9,185 nt of DNA. Origin: Syntrophaceae bacterium PtaB.Bin038 (GTDB lineage Bacteria > Desulfobacterota > Syntrophia > Syntrophales > UBA2192). The stretch spans positions 1 to 9,185 of the forward strand of contig MVQS01000102.1 in the NCBI GenBank assembly GCA_002067855.1, given 5' to 3'. The notes under the pieces are model-generated. The model was not told where the DNA came from. It saw nothing but the letters and a program-made list of their open reading frames with translations, and made no database searches. The position numbers and the translations under genes were made by a program. This document shows, piece by piece, positions 1 to 6,254 of the stretch; the first letter of the stretch is position 1, and each line of letters starts with the position of its first letter.

Positions 1-127
1 CCGTTTTGTTTTGCAAGAGGGTAAACGAACCAAAATCAGAAAAAGCGCTGAATCACGTAAACTCGTTACAAAGCCGAGGCGTAAGGCGTCTCACGCCCCA
101 AGCCTTCTGCCACGGGCCGGTTCGATT
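1..127. other. AT-rich leader upstream of radA
   Basis: This stretch is visibly richer in A and T than the rest of the window, especially in positions 1-70. I see no convincing gene in it. The radA reading frame stays open back to a TTG at 11, but those 39 extra residues are basic, low in complexity and absent from normal RadA N-termini. A short inverted repeat (GGCG at 85-88 with CGCC at 94-97) could fold as a small hairpin. No -35/-10 pair with good spacing stands out, although the AT-richness would suit a promoter region. Confidence 0.35.
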
Positions 128-1489
128 ATGAAAAAGCAGCAGAAAACCGCCTTTTTTTGCCAGAACTGCGGCTACGAGTCGCCCAAGTGGGTCGGCAAGT
201 GCCCCGGCTGCGGGGAGTGGAACCGCTTCGCCGAGGAGCCGACCGCGCCGAAGGACTCCCGGGTGCCCCCCGAGTTCCAGTTCAACGAGAAGCCCCGTCC
301 CATCGACGCTGTCGAGGCCGATGAGAAGGCCCGCGTCAAGACGGGCATCGGGGAGTTGGACCGGGTCCTCGGCGGCGGGATCGTGGCCGGGTCGGCCGTC
401 CTCGTGGGCGGTGACCCGGGCATCGGCAAGTCGACGCTGCTGCTGCAGGTGATGCACCGGCTGGCCTCGGCGGGGAAAAGGGTCCTCTACGTCACCGGCG
501 AGGAGTCGGCCGGCCAGATCCGGATGCGGGCCGACCGGATCGGCGCCTCCTCGAAGAGCCTCTACGTCCTCGTGGAGGTGTCCCTGGAGAACATCCTGAA
601 GTATATAAAGGAAGTGGTCCCCGACGCCGTCGTCATCGATTCCATCCAGACCGTGTACAGCTCGCTGCTGAGCTCCGCGCCCGGGAGCGTCGGGCAGGTC
701 CGGGAGGCCTCGGAACGTCTCATCATCCTCTCCAAGAAAACGGGCATCCCCGTCTTTCTCGTGGGCCACGTCACGAAGGACGGCTCCATCGCGGGCCCCA
801 AGGTCCTGGAGCACATGGTCGACACGGTCCTGTACTTCGAGGGCGACTCGGGCCATTCCTACCGCATCATCCGCGGGATCAAAAACCGCTTCGGCCCCAC
901 CAACGAGATCGGCGTCTTCGAGATGCGCGACCGAGGGCTCGTGGAGGTTGCGAACCCCTCGGAGTACTTCCTCACGGAGCGGCCCGCGGGGATGGCCGGC
1001 TCCGTCGTGGTGGCGGCCATCGAGGGCACCCGGCCCATCCTGGTCGAGATCCAGTCCCTCGTGGCGGCCACGAGCTTCGGCATGCCCCGGCGGACGGCCA
1101 TCGGCGTCGATGGAAACCGCGTGTCGCTGCTGGTGGCGGTGCTCGACAAGATCGGCGGCCTGCACCTGGGCAACCACGACATCTTCGTGAACGTAGCCGG
1201 CGGGGTGAGGCTGGCCGAACCGGCCGTGGACCTGGGGGTCGTCGCGGCCGTCGCGTCGAGCTTCCTCGACCGGCCCGTGGACCCGAAGACGGTCGTCTTC
1301 GGCGAGGTGGGCCTCACGGGAGAGATCCGCGGGATCAACCGGATGGAGGTGCGCATCCGCGAGGCGGCCCGCATGGGGTTTGCGCGCTGCGTCCTGCCGC
1401 GCACGCAGCTGCGGGGCGGCCCGAGGGTCGAGGGCATCGAGCTCGTCCGGGTCGACCACCTCCGCGGCTTGATGGAGCATCTCTTTTAG
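128..1489 (+). CDS. radA: DNA repair protein RadA (RadA/Sms)
   Basis: RadA is a RecA-like hexameric ATPase that promotes branch migration and processing of recombination intermediates in homologous recombination and repair. The 453-residue product has the standard family order. An N-terminal C4 zinc finger uses Cys11, Cys14, Cys25 and Cys28, with the typical YESPKW and CPGCGEW surroundings. A RecA-type ATPase core follows, with Walker A GGDPGIGKST at 94-103, Walker B ending in Asp171 (VVIDS), and the RadA signature KNRFG at 252-256. A Lon-protease-like C-terminal domain occupies about 290-453 and lacks the Lon catalytic Ser context, as is normal for RadA. The ATG at 128 is chosen because it gives the usual short N-terminus before the zinc finger; the Shine-Dalgarno there is weak. 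Length and motifs are complete, with no sign of damage. The phoB-like gene follows 38 bp later, so some read-through is likely. Confidence 0.97.
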   Translation: MKKQQKTAFFCQNCGYESPKWVGKCPGCGEWNRFAEEPTAPKDSRVPPEFQFNEKPRPIDAVEADEKARVKTGIGELDRVLGGGIVAGSAVLVGGDPGIGKSTLLLQVMHRLASAGKRVLYVTGEESAGQIRMRADRIGASSKSLYVLVEVSLENILKYIKEVVPDAVVIDSIQTVYSSLLSSAPGSVGQVREASERLIILSKKTGIPVFLVGHVTKDGSIAGPKVLEHMVDTVLYFEGDSGHSYRIIRGIKNRFGPTNEIGVFEMRDRGLVEVANPSEYFLTERPAGMAGSVVVAAIEGTRPILVEIQSLVAATSFGMPRRTAIGVDGNRVSLLVAVLDKIGGLHLGNHDIFVNVAGGVRLAEPAVDLGVVAAVASSFLDRPVDPKTVVFGEVGLTGEIRGINRMEVRIREAARMGFARCVLPRTQLRGGPRVEGIELVRVDHLRGLMEHLF

Positions 1490-1497
1490 GGTATGAT
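1469..1497 (+). promoter_or_regulatory. Sigma70-type promoter for the phoB-like gene, inside the end of radA
   Basis: TTGATG at 1469-1474 (4 of 6 to TTGACA, including TTGA) is separated by exactly 17 bp from TATGAT at 1492-1497 (5 of 6 to TATAAT). The -35 element lies in the last radA codons and the -10 just after the radA stop. Transcription would be expected to start near 1504, giving a leader of about 24 nt before the ATG at 1528. No Pho-box-like repeat is visible upstream of it, so PhoB autoregulation is not supported here. Confidence 0.55.
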
Positions 1498-1498
1498 G

Positions 1499-1521
1499 CC
1501 CCCCGAATCAAACCGAGGGGG
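1499..1521 (+). promoter_or_regulatory. Possible hairpin masking the phoB-like Shine-Dalgarno
   Basis: A run of six C (1499-1504) can pair with a run of five G (1517-1521) across a loop of about 12 nt. The G run is the core of the GAGGGGG Shine-Dalgarno of the gene starting at 1528. A transcript starting near 1504 from the promoter at 1469-1497 would lack most of the C run, whereas a read-through radA transcript would carry both arms. The stem is short, so any effect may be modest. Confidence 0.3.
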
Positions 1522-1527
1522 TTGCCC

Positions 1528-2226
1528 ATGGTTCCCCGGATCCTGATCGTGGACGACGAGAAAGACATCGCCGACCTCGTGGCCTACAATCTCGAGAAGG
1601 AGGGGTACGAGGTCCTAAAGGCCTTCGACGGGGAGAAGGCCCTCGCGCTCGTCCGGACGAAGAAGCCGGCTCTCGTCGTGCTCGATCTCATGCTGCCCGG
1701 GATCCAGGGCCTCGAGGTCTGCAAGCGGCTCCGCCGGGATGCCGAGACGTCCGCCATCCCCATCATCATGCTCACCGCGAAGGGCGAGGAGTTCGACAAG
1801 GTCATCGGACTGGAGGTCGGCGCGGACGACTATGTCACCAAACCCTTCGGAGTGAAGGAACTCGTGGCGCGCATCAAGGCGGTCCTGCGCCGCTCCGACG
1901 CCGGCAGGCAGCCCGAGAAACCCGAGATCTTCGAGTTCAAGGGGCTTCGAATCGATTTGAAGTCTTACGAGGTCACCGTCGACGGCCGCAGGGTGAACCT
2001 TAGCCCCACGGAATTCAAGCTGCTCCGGTTTCTCTCGCAGAACCCCGGCCGCGTGTACAGCCGCGACCAGATCCTGGACCGGGTCTGGGGCGACGAGTCC
2101 TTCGTCGAGCCCCGCACCGTCGATGTTCACGTCCGGCGCCTGAGGGCCCAGATCGAGGGCGACGAGAACAGTCCCACCTACATCGTCACCGTCCGCGGCG
2201 TGGGGTACAAGTTCGCCGAGCGCTGA
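1528..2226 (+). CDS. phoB: PhoB-like response regulator, OmpR/PhoB family
   Basis: This is a 232-residue two-domain transcription factor. The receiver domain (about 1-120) has the acidic pocket Asp9/Asp10, phospho-acceptor Asp53 (VVLDLMLPG), switch residues Thr83 and Tyr102, and Lys105. The winged-helix DNA-binding domain (about 133-232) closely follows PhoB: PTEFKLL at 160-166, RVYSRDQIL at 175-183, and a recognition helix around RTVDVHVRRLR at 196-206. The residues matching E. coli PhoB DNA contacts (Arg193, Thr194, His198, Arg200, Arg201, Arg203) are kept as Arg196, Thr197, His201, Arg203, Arg204 and Arg206. The ATG at 1528 is preferred over a TTG at 1522 because GAGGGGG sits about 6 nt before it and would abut the TTG. 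PhoB activates phosphate-starvation genes when phosphorylated by PhoR. No phoR or phoU gene is adjacent, which weakens the name a little, but Pho-box-like repeats lie just downstream. Confidence 0.85.
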   Translation: MVPRILIVDDEKDIADLVAYNLEKEGYEVLKAFDGEKALALVRTKKPALVVLDLMLPGIQGLEVCKRLRRDAETSAIPIIMLTAKGEEFDKVIGLEVGADDYVTKPFGVKELVARIKAVLRRSDAGRQPEKPEIFEFKGLRIDLKSYEVTVDGRRVNLSPTEFKLLRFLSQNPGRVYSRDQILDRVWGDESFVEPRTVDVHVRRLRAQIEGDENSPTYIVTVRGVGYKFAER

Positions 2227-2227
2227 C

Positions 2228-2246
2228 GGCGGGATTCCCTTCCGCC
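2228..2246 (+). terminator. Hairpin just after the phoB-like stop codon, probable terminator
   Basis: GGCGGGA (2228-2234) pairs with TTCCGCC (2240-2246), giving a 7-bp stem with one G-U pair and a 5-nt loop. It begins one base after the TGA at 2224-2226. The sequence after it is T-rich but has no uninterrupted T run, so termination may be partial. Its position between the regulator gene and the next promoter fits a transcription unit boundary. Confidence 0.4.
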
Positions 2247-2249
2247 CAA

Positions 2250-2289
2250 TCTTCATCGATTCTTCACGAAACCGTCATGATTTCTTCAT
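2250..2289 (+). promoter_or_regulatory. Tandem Pho-box-like array: four 7-bp units at 11-bp period
   Basis: Four units start at 2250, 2261, 2272 and 2283, exactly 11 bp apart: TCTTCAT, TCTTCAC, CCGTCAT and TCTTCAT. Each pair is separated by 4 bp that are mainly A/T (CGAT, GAAA, GATT). PhoB binds 7-bp direct repeats of CTGTCAT type with 4-bp spacers, one dimer per pair, so this would hold two dimers, an arrangement like the double box of E. coli pstS. All four units keep TCAT or TCAC, and unit three matches CTGTCAT at 6 of 7 positions. The array is in a short AT-rich island directly behind the phoB-like gene and ahead of the five-gene operon. Binding by the adjacent regulator is inferred. Confidence 0.72.
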
Positions 2290-2299
2290 ATTGAGGGGT

Positions 2300-2305
2300 T
2301 ATCGT
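2300..2305 (+). promoter_or_regulatory. Candidate -10 element of the Pho-type promoter
   Basis: TATCGT matches TATAAT at four of six positions. It begins 10 bp after the end of the last Pho-box-like unit (2289), the spacing I recall for the E. coli phoA promoter, where the Pho box replaces the -35 element. Transcription would start near 2312, leaving about 60 nt of leader before the ATG at 2372. Confidence 0.5.
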
Positions 2306-2322
2306 TCATCCCGTGACACAAT

Positions 2323-2342
2323 GCCCGCGCGTCCCGGCGGGC
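2323..2342 (+). other. GC-rich hairpin in the operon leader
   Basis: GCCCGC (2323-2328) pairs perfectly with GCGGGC (2337-2342) around an 8-nt loop, within the predicted 5' untranslated region of the operon. It ends about 17 nt before the Shine-Dalgarno GAGGG and does not obviously mask it. In GC-rich DNA such a stem can arise by chance. Confidence 0.25.
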
Positions 2343-2371
2343 CGCACGCACGGAGGGCGAGGGAATCCCCG

Positions 2372-2800
2372 ATGGGAAAACGACGGCTCCACATCATCAA
2401 GCGACATCTCGCCGAGCGCGCCCGCGCCCTGCAGGAAAGCATCGACCGCAGCATCCTTTCCATCAAGAAGGGAGGCGATTCGCTTCCCGACCTCTACGAT
2501 CTGGCCGCGTCGGAGTCGGCCGTGAGCACGGAGCTCGCGATCCGCGAGCGGGACCGATTCCTGCTGCTCTCGCTCCGGGAGGCCCTCGGCCGGATCGAGA
2601 AGGGCTCGTACGGCACCTGCGAACGGTGCGGGGGGGCGATCGCATTCGAGCGGCTGATGGCGAGCCCCGCGACGACGGTGTGCATCGAGTGCAAGACGGA
2701 GGAAGAATCCCCGGGGAAGAGGAGCATGGCACCGAACCCCGCGGACCGAAGAGACCCCTTCGAGACGTTCAGGACGGGGAAGGGAGGTAGAATGCGATGA
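2372..2800 (+). CDS. TraR/DksA-family C4 zinc-finger regulator
   Basis: The 142-residue product has the DksA layout: a basic N-terminus, a helical region, and a C4 zinc finger with Cys83, Cys86, Cys104 and Cys107 (CERCGG followed by CIECK). Between them is the DxxDxA motif of the DksA coiled-coil tip as Asp40, Asp43 and Ala45, the residues that in E. coli DksA reach into the RNA polymerase secondary channel and act with ppGpp. A charged tail of about 30 residues follows the finger. The ATG at 2372 is chosen for the GGAGGGCGAGGG purine tract 8-10 nt upstream; an in-frame ATG at 2321 has no Shine-Dalgarno and would add an Arg-rich stretch. Its stop overlaps the next start as ATGA, so it is probably translationally coupled. 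As the first gene behind the Pho-box-like promoter, it may tie the operon to stringent-type control. Many genomes have several such paralogues, so it need not be the main DksA. Confidence 0.88.
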   Translation: MGKRRLHIIKRHLAERARALQESIDRSILSIKKGGDSLPDLYDLAASESAVSTELAIRERDRFLLLSLREALGRIEKGSYGTCERCGGAIAFERLMASPATTVCIECKTEEESPGKRSMAPNPADRRDPFETFRTGKGGRMR

Positions 2801-5259
2801 GCAGAGTGCTTGAATCCGCGGGACCGGTTCCGTCGGCCGTGGTGCAGGAGCTCAACCTGTCGCTTGACGAGATGGCGGGGCGCATGCGCATCGACCGGCG
2901 CACGCCCGACGCACTTCTCGCGACGTTGCCGTTCACGGTCGGGGACGCGACGGCCGGGGCCGAGTCGGAGCTCCAGGCCCTCGTCGTCGGCAGGCGCCGG
3001 GACGTGGATCTGCCGATCCTGATCGAGCAGTCGAACTACTACTCGAACATCCTGCGCCGGGCCGCCTCCGGCGACGCGCCGCGCAAGGCCGTGGCCGATC
3101 TCGAGAAGTATCTCGACGGCAATCTCGAGAGGGTCTGGGAGAACAGCTGGGTCCGCTTCCCGAGGTGCACCCTCAGCCCCGCCGCGGAGGCGATCTTCCG
3201 GACGGACCTGCTGGCCGACAAGAAGAAGCGGGCCGCGGGGCTCCGCTCCGACGCCCACAAGTTCGCCTTCGTGGAAAACGGCGAGGAGCACATCCGCGTC
3301 CCCATCAGCTACCTGCTGAAGCTGTCGCTGGCCGACGTCGTGAGCGACCGGCCGGACACGCCCCCGGCCATCCGCGACGCGGGCATGGCCTTTCTGGACC
3401 ATTTCCTGTGCGACAACACCTCCCCCGAGACCCACTCCTTCTACGTGGCGCTCCTGCACCCGTCGGGGGGCATGGGGCGGGCCGTGGCCGCCGAGACGGC
3501 CGCCCGCTTCCTGCTCACGCAGCTGCTCATGGGCTGGGCCGGAGAGAAGTTCCGCCTGCGGGAGACGGGGCAGAGGGCGATGGTGTTCCTGTCGCCTCAC
3601 CCCCCTGTCCGCCAGAAGCGGCTCAACGAGTGCATCTCCGACGCCTTTTACCGCGAGCTCTTCATGAACCCCTGCCTGTCGGGCTGGGACCGGGGCGAGG
3701 CGAAGTACGACTACATGCACCTGTGCCACGAGGTCCTGAGCCGCAGCCAGCTCAACGCCGTCAAGAAGCTGCGCGAGGCGGGGATCCTGACGAACAACCT
3801 GGCCGTGCTGCCCAACCTCTCGAACATCAGCCTCGCCAACAACGGCACCCACGTGAGCCTCGGGAGCCGCAAGCTCACGGCCCTGCTCTCCCGGGGCGGC
3901 ACCGGCTACACGCGGCTGCACGAGAAGTACGTGGGGGATCTCGTCATCAAGGTCGTGGAGCACTTCATGCCGCTCTTCGTCGGCACCTACAGCGCCGCGC
4001 CCTACCGCATCGACTTCGCCGATTTCCACCCCGAGAGGGTGCTGGGCTACCTGCCCCACGAGATCGACTACACGCACCTGCGCATGTTCTGGCGCCGCTG
4101 GAAGAAGAAGGCGAAAATCAAGTTCTTCGGCCGGCCCGTGACCCCCTTCGGCCCAGAGTGGTTCGACCGGGTCCTCGGCACCGTCCTGAGGCTTCGCGGG
4201 GACTTCGTGCCCGACTTCCGCCTCATCGACTACCTCGTCTCCCTGATGAGCACCGAGCGCAGTCCGGCGCTCAACGGCGCGATCGGCAACAGCGACCGCC
4301 TGAAGAAGGACCTGGCCGACCTCGGCGTCTTCAGCACGAAGATGTCCCTGTACCTCCTGTACAAGCTCCGCGAACAGTCCGTGATGGGGTTCTCCGGCTT
4401 CGAGGGGAGGCAGTACAGCCTCTTCGAGAACTTCGGCGAGGACATGGGGCGGGCCGTCGACCTGCAAACCCTTGTCACGGCCCTCGCCATGCAGTACATC
4501 GCCCAGGGGCGCACGGCCCACGCCCACATCCCCGACGACCCCTTCATCGAGAGCGAGCGCAGGCAGGTGATCTTCGGGACGGCCGTGGGGATCCCGACCT
4601 TCTTCGTCCGGTCCGACACGGGGAACCTCTTCCTCAAGCGGATCGTCGCTCGCACGGCGAAGGTCCGCCCGAGCCGCCGCTACCCGGGCTACCTGAGGGT
4701 CTACAACCGGGAGTACCGCAAGGCCCTCGTCGACATCCTCGAGGAGGACGCCGCCGGGCTCATCGAGATGATGGGACTGCGCGGGACCCTGGACGACCTG
4801 CGCCGGAGGATCGACGAGCCCGAGGTCTTCTCCGCGGAGGGGAAGTTCACCCGCGGCATCTGCGCATCGGCGGGCATCCGGACCCCCTTCGACCTGGACA
4901 GCGACGAGTTCAACCGCGCCGCCGAGCGCTGGTACCGGGAGGACCTGCGCAGGCGCCACATGGAGGAGGCCCTGGGGTTCCTGGCGGAGGACCTGCAGGG
5001 GACCGACCGGCGGGCCCCGCACGCCCCGGCGGTCCATCGGGCCCTGCAGTTCGTGCTGGCCGGGCAGGGGCCTGCGGAGTTCGTAGCCCGCGTGCGGGGC
5101 GACGCGCTCGACGAGCGGCTCCCCCTGGAAACCCTGCGGCGGCTCATCTTCGTGCTCGTCGCCCACATCGCCCTGGTGAAGGCCGAATGCGATCACGCTC
5201 TCGCGAAGGACGGAATCCATGATCACGACCCACCAGTATATCGAGCGGGAAACGAATAG
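2797..5259 (+). CDS. Large conserved-looking protein of unknown function (820 aa)
   Basis: I do not recognise this family. The 820-residue product has no signal peptide and no clear membrane segment, so it is probably cytoplasmic. The most motif-like part is the middle: SPHPP at 266-270, an Asn-rich stretch LPNLSNISLANNGTHVSLGS at 338-357, RIDFADFHPERVLGYLPHEID at 404-424 (split here by function: acidic plus His residues), a basic patch RRWKKKAK at 433-440, and an HAH at 575-577 followed by IPDDP. The density of His, Asp, Glu and Asn in these stretches looks like an enzyme active site, but that is inference. The N-terminal 150 and C-terminal 150 residues are charged and helical in composition. 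A GGAGG Shine-Dalgarno sits 7-8 nt before the ATG, which overlaps the DksA-like stop by 4 bp. Its last 41 bp overlap the Psd-like gene, pointing to a shared role, perhaps in making or presenting a lipid substrate. Confidence 0.85.
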   Translation: MSRVLESAGPVPSAVVQELNLSLDEMAGRMRIDRRTPDALLATLPFTVGDATAGAESELQALVVGRRRDVDLPILIEQSNYYSNILRRAASGDAPRKAVADLEKYLDGNLERVWENSWVRFPRCTLSPAAEAIFRTDLLADKKKRAAGLRSDAHKFAFVENGEEHIRVPISYLLKLSLADVVSDRPDTPPAIRDAGMAFLDHFLCDNTSPETHSFYVALLHPSGGMGRAVAAETAARFLLTQLLMGWAGEKFRLRETGQRAMVFLSPHPPVRQKRLNECISDAFYRELFMNPCLSGWDRGEAKYDYMHLCHEVLSRSQLNAVKKLREAGILTNNLAVLPNLSNISLANNGTHVSLGSRKLTALLSRGGTGYTRLHEKYVGDLVIKVVEHFMPLFVGTYSAAPYRIDFADFHPERVLGYLPHEIDYTHLRMFWRRWKKKAKIKFFGRPVTPFGPEWFDRVLGTVLRLRGDFVPDFRLIDYLVSLMSTERSPALNGAIGNSDRLKKDLADLGVFSTKMSLYLLYKLREQSVMGFSGFEGRQYSLFENFGEDMGRAVDLQTLVTALAMQYIAQGRTAHAHIPDDPFIESERRQVIFGTAVGIPTFFVRSDTGNLFLKRIVARTAKVRPSRRYPGYLRVYNREYRKALVDILEEDAAGLIEMMGLRGTLDDLRRRIDEPEVFSAEGKFTRGICASAGIRTPFDLDSDEFNRAAERWYREDLRRRHMEEALGFLAEDLQGTDRRAPHAPAVHRALQFVLAGQGPAEFVARVRGDALDERLPLETLRRLIFVLVAHIALVKAECDHALAKDGIHDHDPPVYRAGNE

Positions 5260-6250
5260 GGTCGAGACGGAGCGCCTCTACTGGGACGGGGTGATCCGGT
5301 TCCTCTACGGGTCCCTCCGGGAGAACGCCCCGGCTGTCTTCCGCGCCGTCACGGGCAGCCGCATGTCCGGGATCCTCGGGTTCCTGAACTACGAGCTCTT
5401 CCTGGGCGGCCGCCTGACCGGAAACGGCGGTTTCCTGCGGTCGTGCGGCATCGACCTGCGGGAGTGCCTGGACCACCCGGCGGCCCTGGATACGCCCCGG
5501 AAGATCTTCGAACGCAAGATCCGCTACTGGGAGTGCCGCCCGATGCCCGCCGACCCCCGGGCCGTCGTCTCGCCGGCGGACTCGAAGGTCCTCCTCGGGT
5601 CCCTCTCCGAGAGCTCGGGCCTCTGCGTGAAGGGGAAGTTCTTCGACTACGAAGAGCTCCTGGGTGCGGGGAAAGTCGAGTGGCTCGAGGCATTCCGGGA
5701 CGGGGATTTCATCGTCTGCCGGCTCACGCCCGAGAAATACCACTACAACCACACCCCCGTGGCGGGGACGGTCCGGGACATCTACGAGATCGACGGCGCA
5801 TACCACTCCTGCAACCCCGGCGCCGTCATCGCCCTGGTGACGCCCTACTCGAAGAACAAGCGGGTCGTGACGGTCATCGACACCGACGTGCCCGGCGGCA
5901 CTCAGGCGGGCCTCGTGGCGATGATCGAGGTGGCGGCGCTGATGATCGGAGGGATCACGCAGTGCTACAGCGAGTCCTGCTACAAGAGCCCGTCCCCCGT
6001 CCGGCCGGGGATGTTTCTCCGCAAGGGGCGCCCCAAGAGCCTCTACATGCCCGGGAGCAGCACCGACATCGTCCTGTTCCAGCGCGACCGGGTGGAATTC
6101 TCCGACGATCTCGTCCGCAACCGCAGGAGCCGCCGGGCCGAGAGCCGCTTCACGCGGGCCTTCGGCCTCGCCCTGGCGGAGACGGACGTGAAGGTGCGCT
6201 CGGCCGTCGGCCGGGCCGTGAAGATCGAAACTCCATCGCCGGGAGAGTGA
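5219..6250 (+). CDS. psd: Phosphatidylserine decarboxylase-family protein
   Basis: This family decarboxylates phosphatidylserine to phosphatidylethanolamine using a pyruvoyl group made by self-cleavage. The 343-residue product shows the family landmarks: KIFERKIRYWECRPM at about 96-110, like the FFxRKLKPGxRP region of type II enzymes; SPADSKV at 118-124 with the conserved Asp121; YHYNHTPVAG at 174-183 with His175 and His178; SKNKRVV at 211-217 in place of NERV; and the C-terminal processing region PGSSTDIVLF at 278-287. Aligned with LGSTVINLF of E. coli, the Ser-Thr pair (Ser281, Thr282) fits but the preceding Gly is Ser280, so cleavage could be at Gly279/Ser280 or be altered. GAAGGA lies 8 nt before the ATG, which supports a real 41-bp overlap with the upstream gene. 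No pss gene is in view. It may act on a serine-containing lipid other than phosphatidylserine. Confidence 0.85.
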   Translation: MITTHQYIERETNRVETERLYWDGVIRFLYGSLRENAPAVFRAVTGSRMSGILGFLNYELFLGGRLTGNGGFLRSCGIDLRECLDHPAALDTPRKIFERKIRYWECRPMPADPRAVVSPADSKVLLGSLSESSGLCVKGKFFDYEELLGAGKVEWLEAFRDGDFIVCRLTPEKYHYNHTPVAGTVRDIYEIDGAYHSCNPGAVIALVTPYSKNKRVVTVIDTDVPGGTQAGLVAMIEVAALMIGGITQCYSESCYKSPSPVRPGMFLRKGRPKSLYMPGSSTDIVLFQRDRVEFSDDLVRNRRSRRAESRFTRAFGLALAETDVKVRSAVGRAVKIETPSPGE

Positions 6251-6254
6251 TCCC

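Noticed and set aside
11..127. N-terminal extension of RadA from a TTG start at 11
   Set aside because: The 39 extra residues are basic and unlike RadA N-termini, and the ATG at 128 gives the standard distance to the zinc finger.
53..1480. Long minus-strand open frame (475 codons) opposite radA
   Set aside because: radA on the + strand is certain from its motifs; the opposite frame is rich in Asp, His, Arg and Gly without any domain, as expected for a shadow.
1522..1527. TTG start for the phoB-like gene
   Set aside because: The Shine-Dalgarno G run directly abuts this TTG, leaving no spacer, whereas the ATG at 1528 has normal spacing and gives a typical PhoB N-terminus.
3165..5222. 685-codon open frame on the + strand in another frame inside the 820-aa gene
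   Set aside because: It is dominated by Arg, Pro, Gly and Ala, the signature of an out-of-frame reading of GC-rich coding DNA, and it has no ribosome site or domain.
2494..5226. Very long open frame (910 codons) on the minus strand opposite the 820-aa gene
   Set aside because: It is the antisense shadow of a GC-rich gene: its composition is repetitive in Val, Arg, Glu and Gly, it has no recognisable domain, and the + strand frame has proper ribosome sites and couples to both neighbours.
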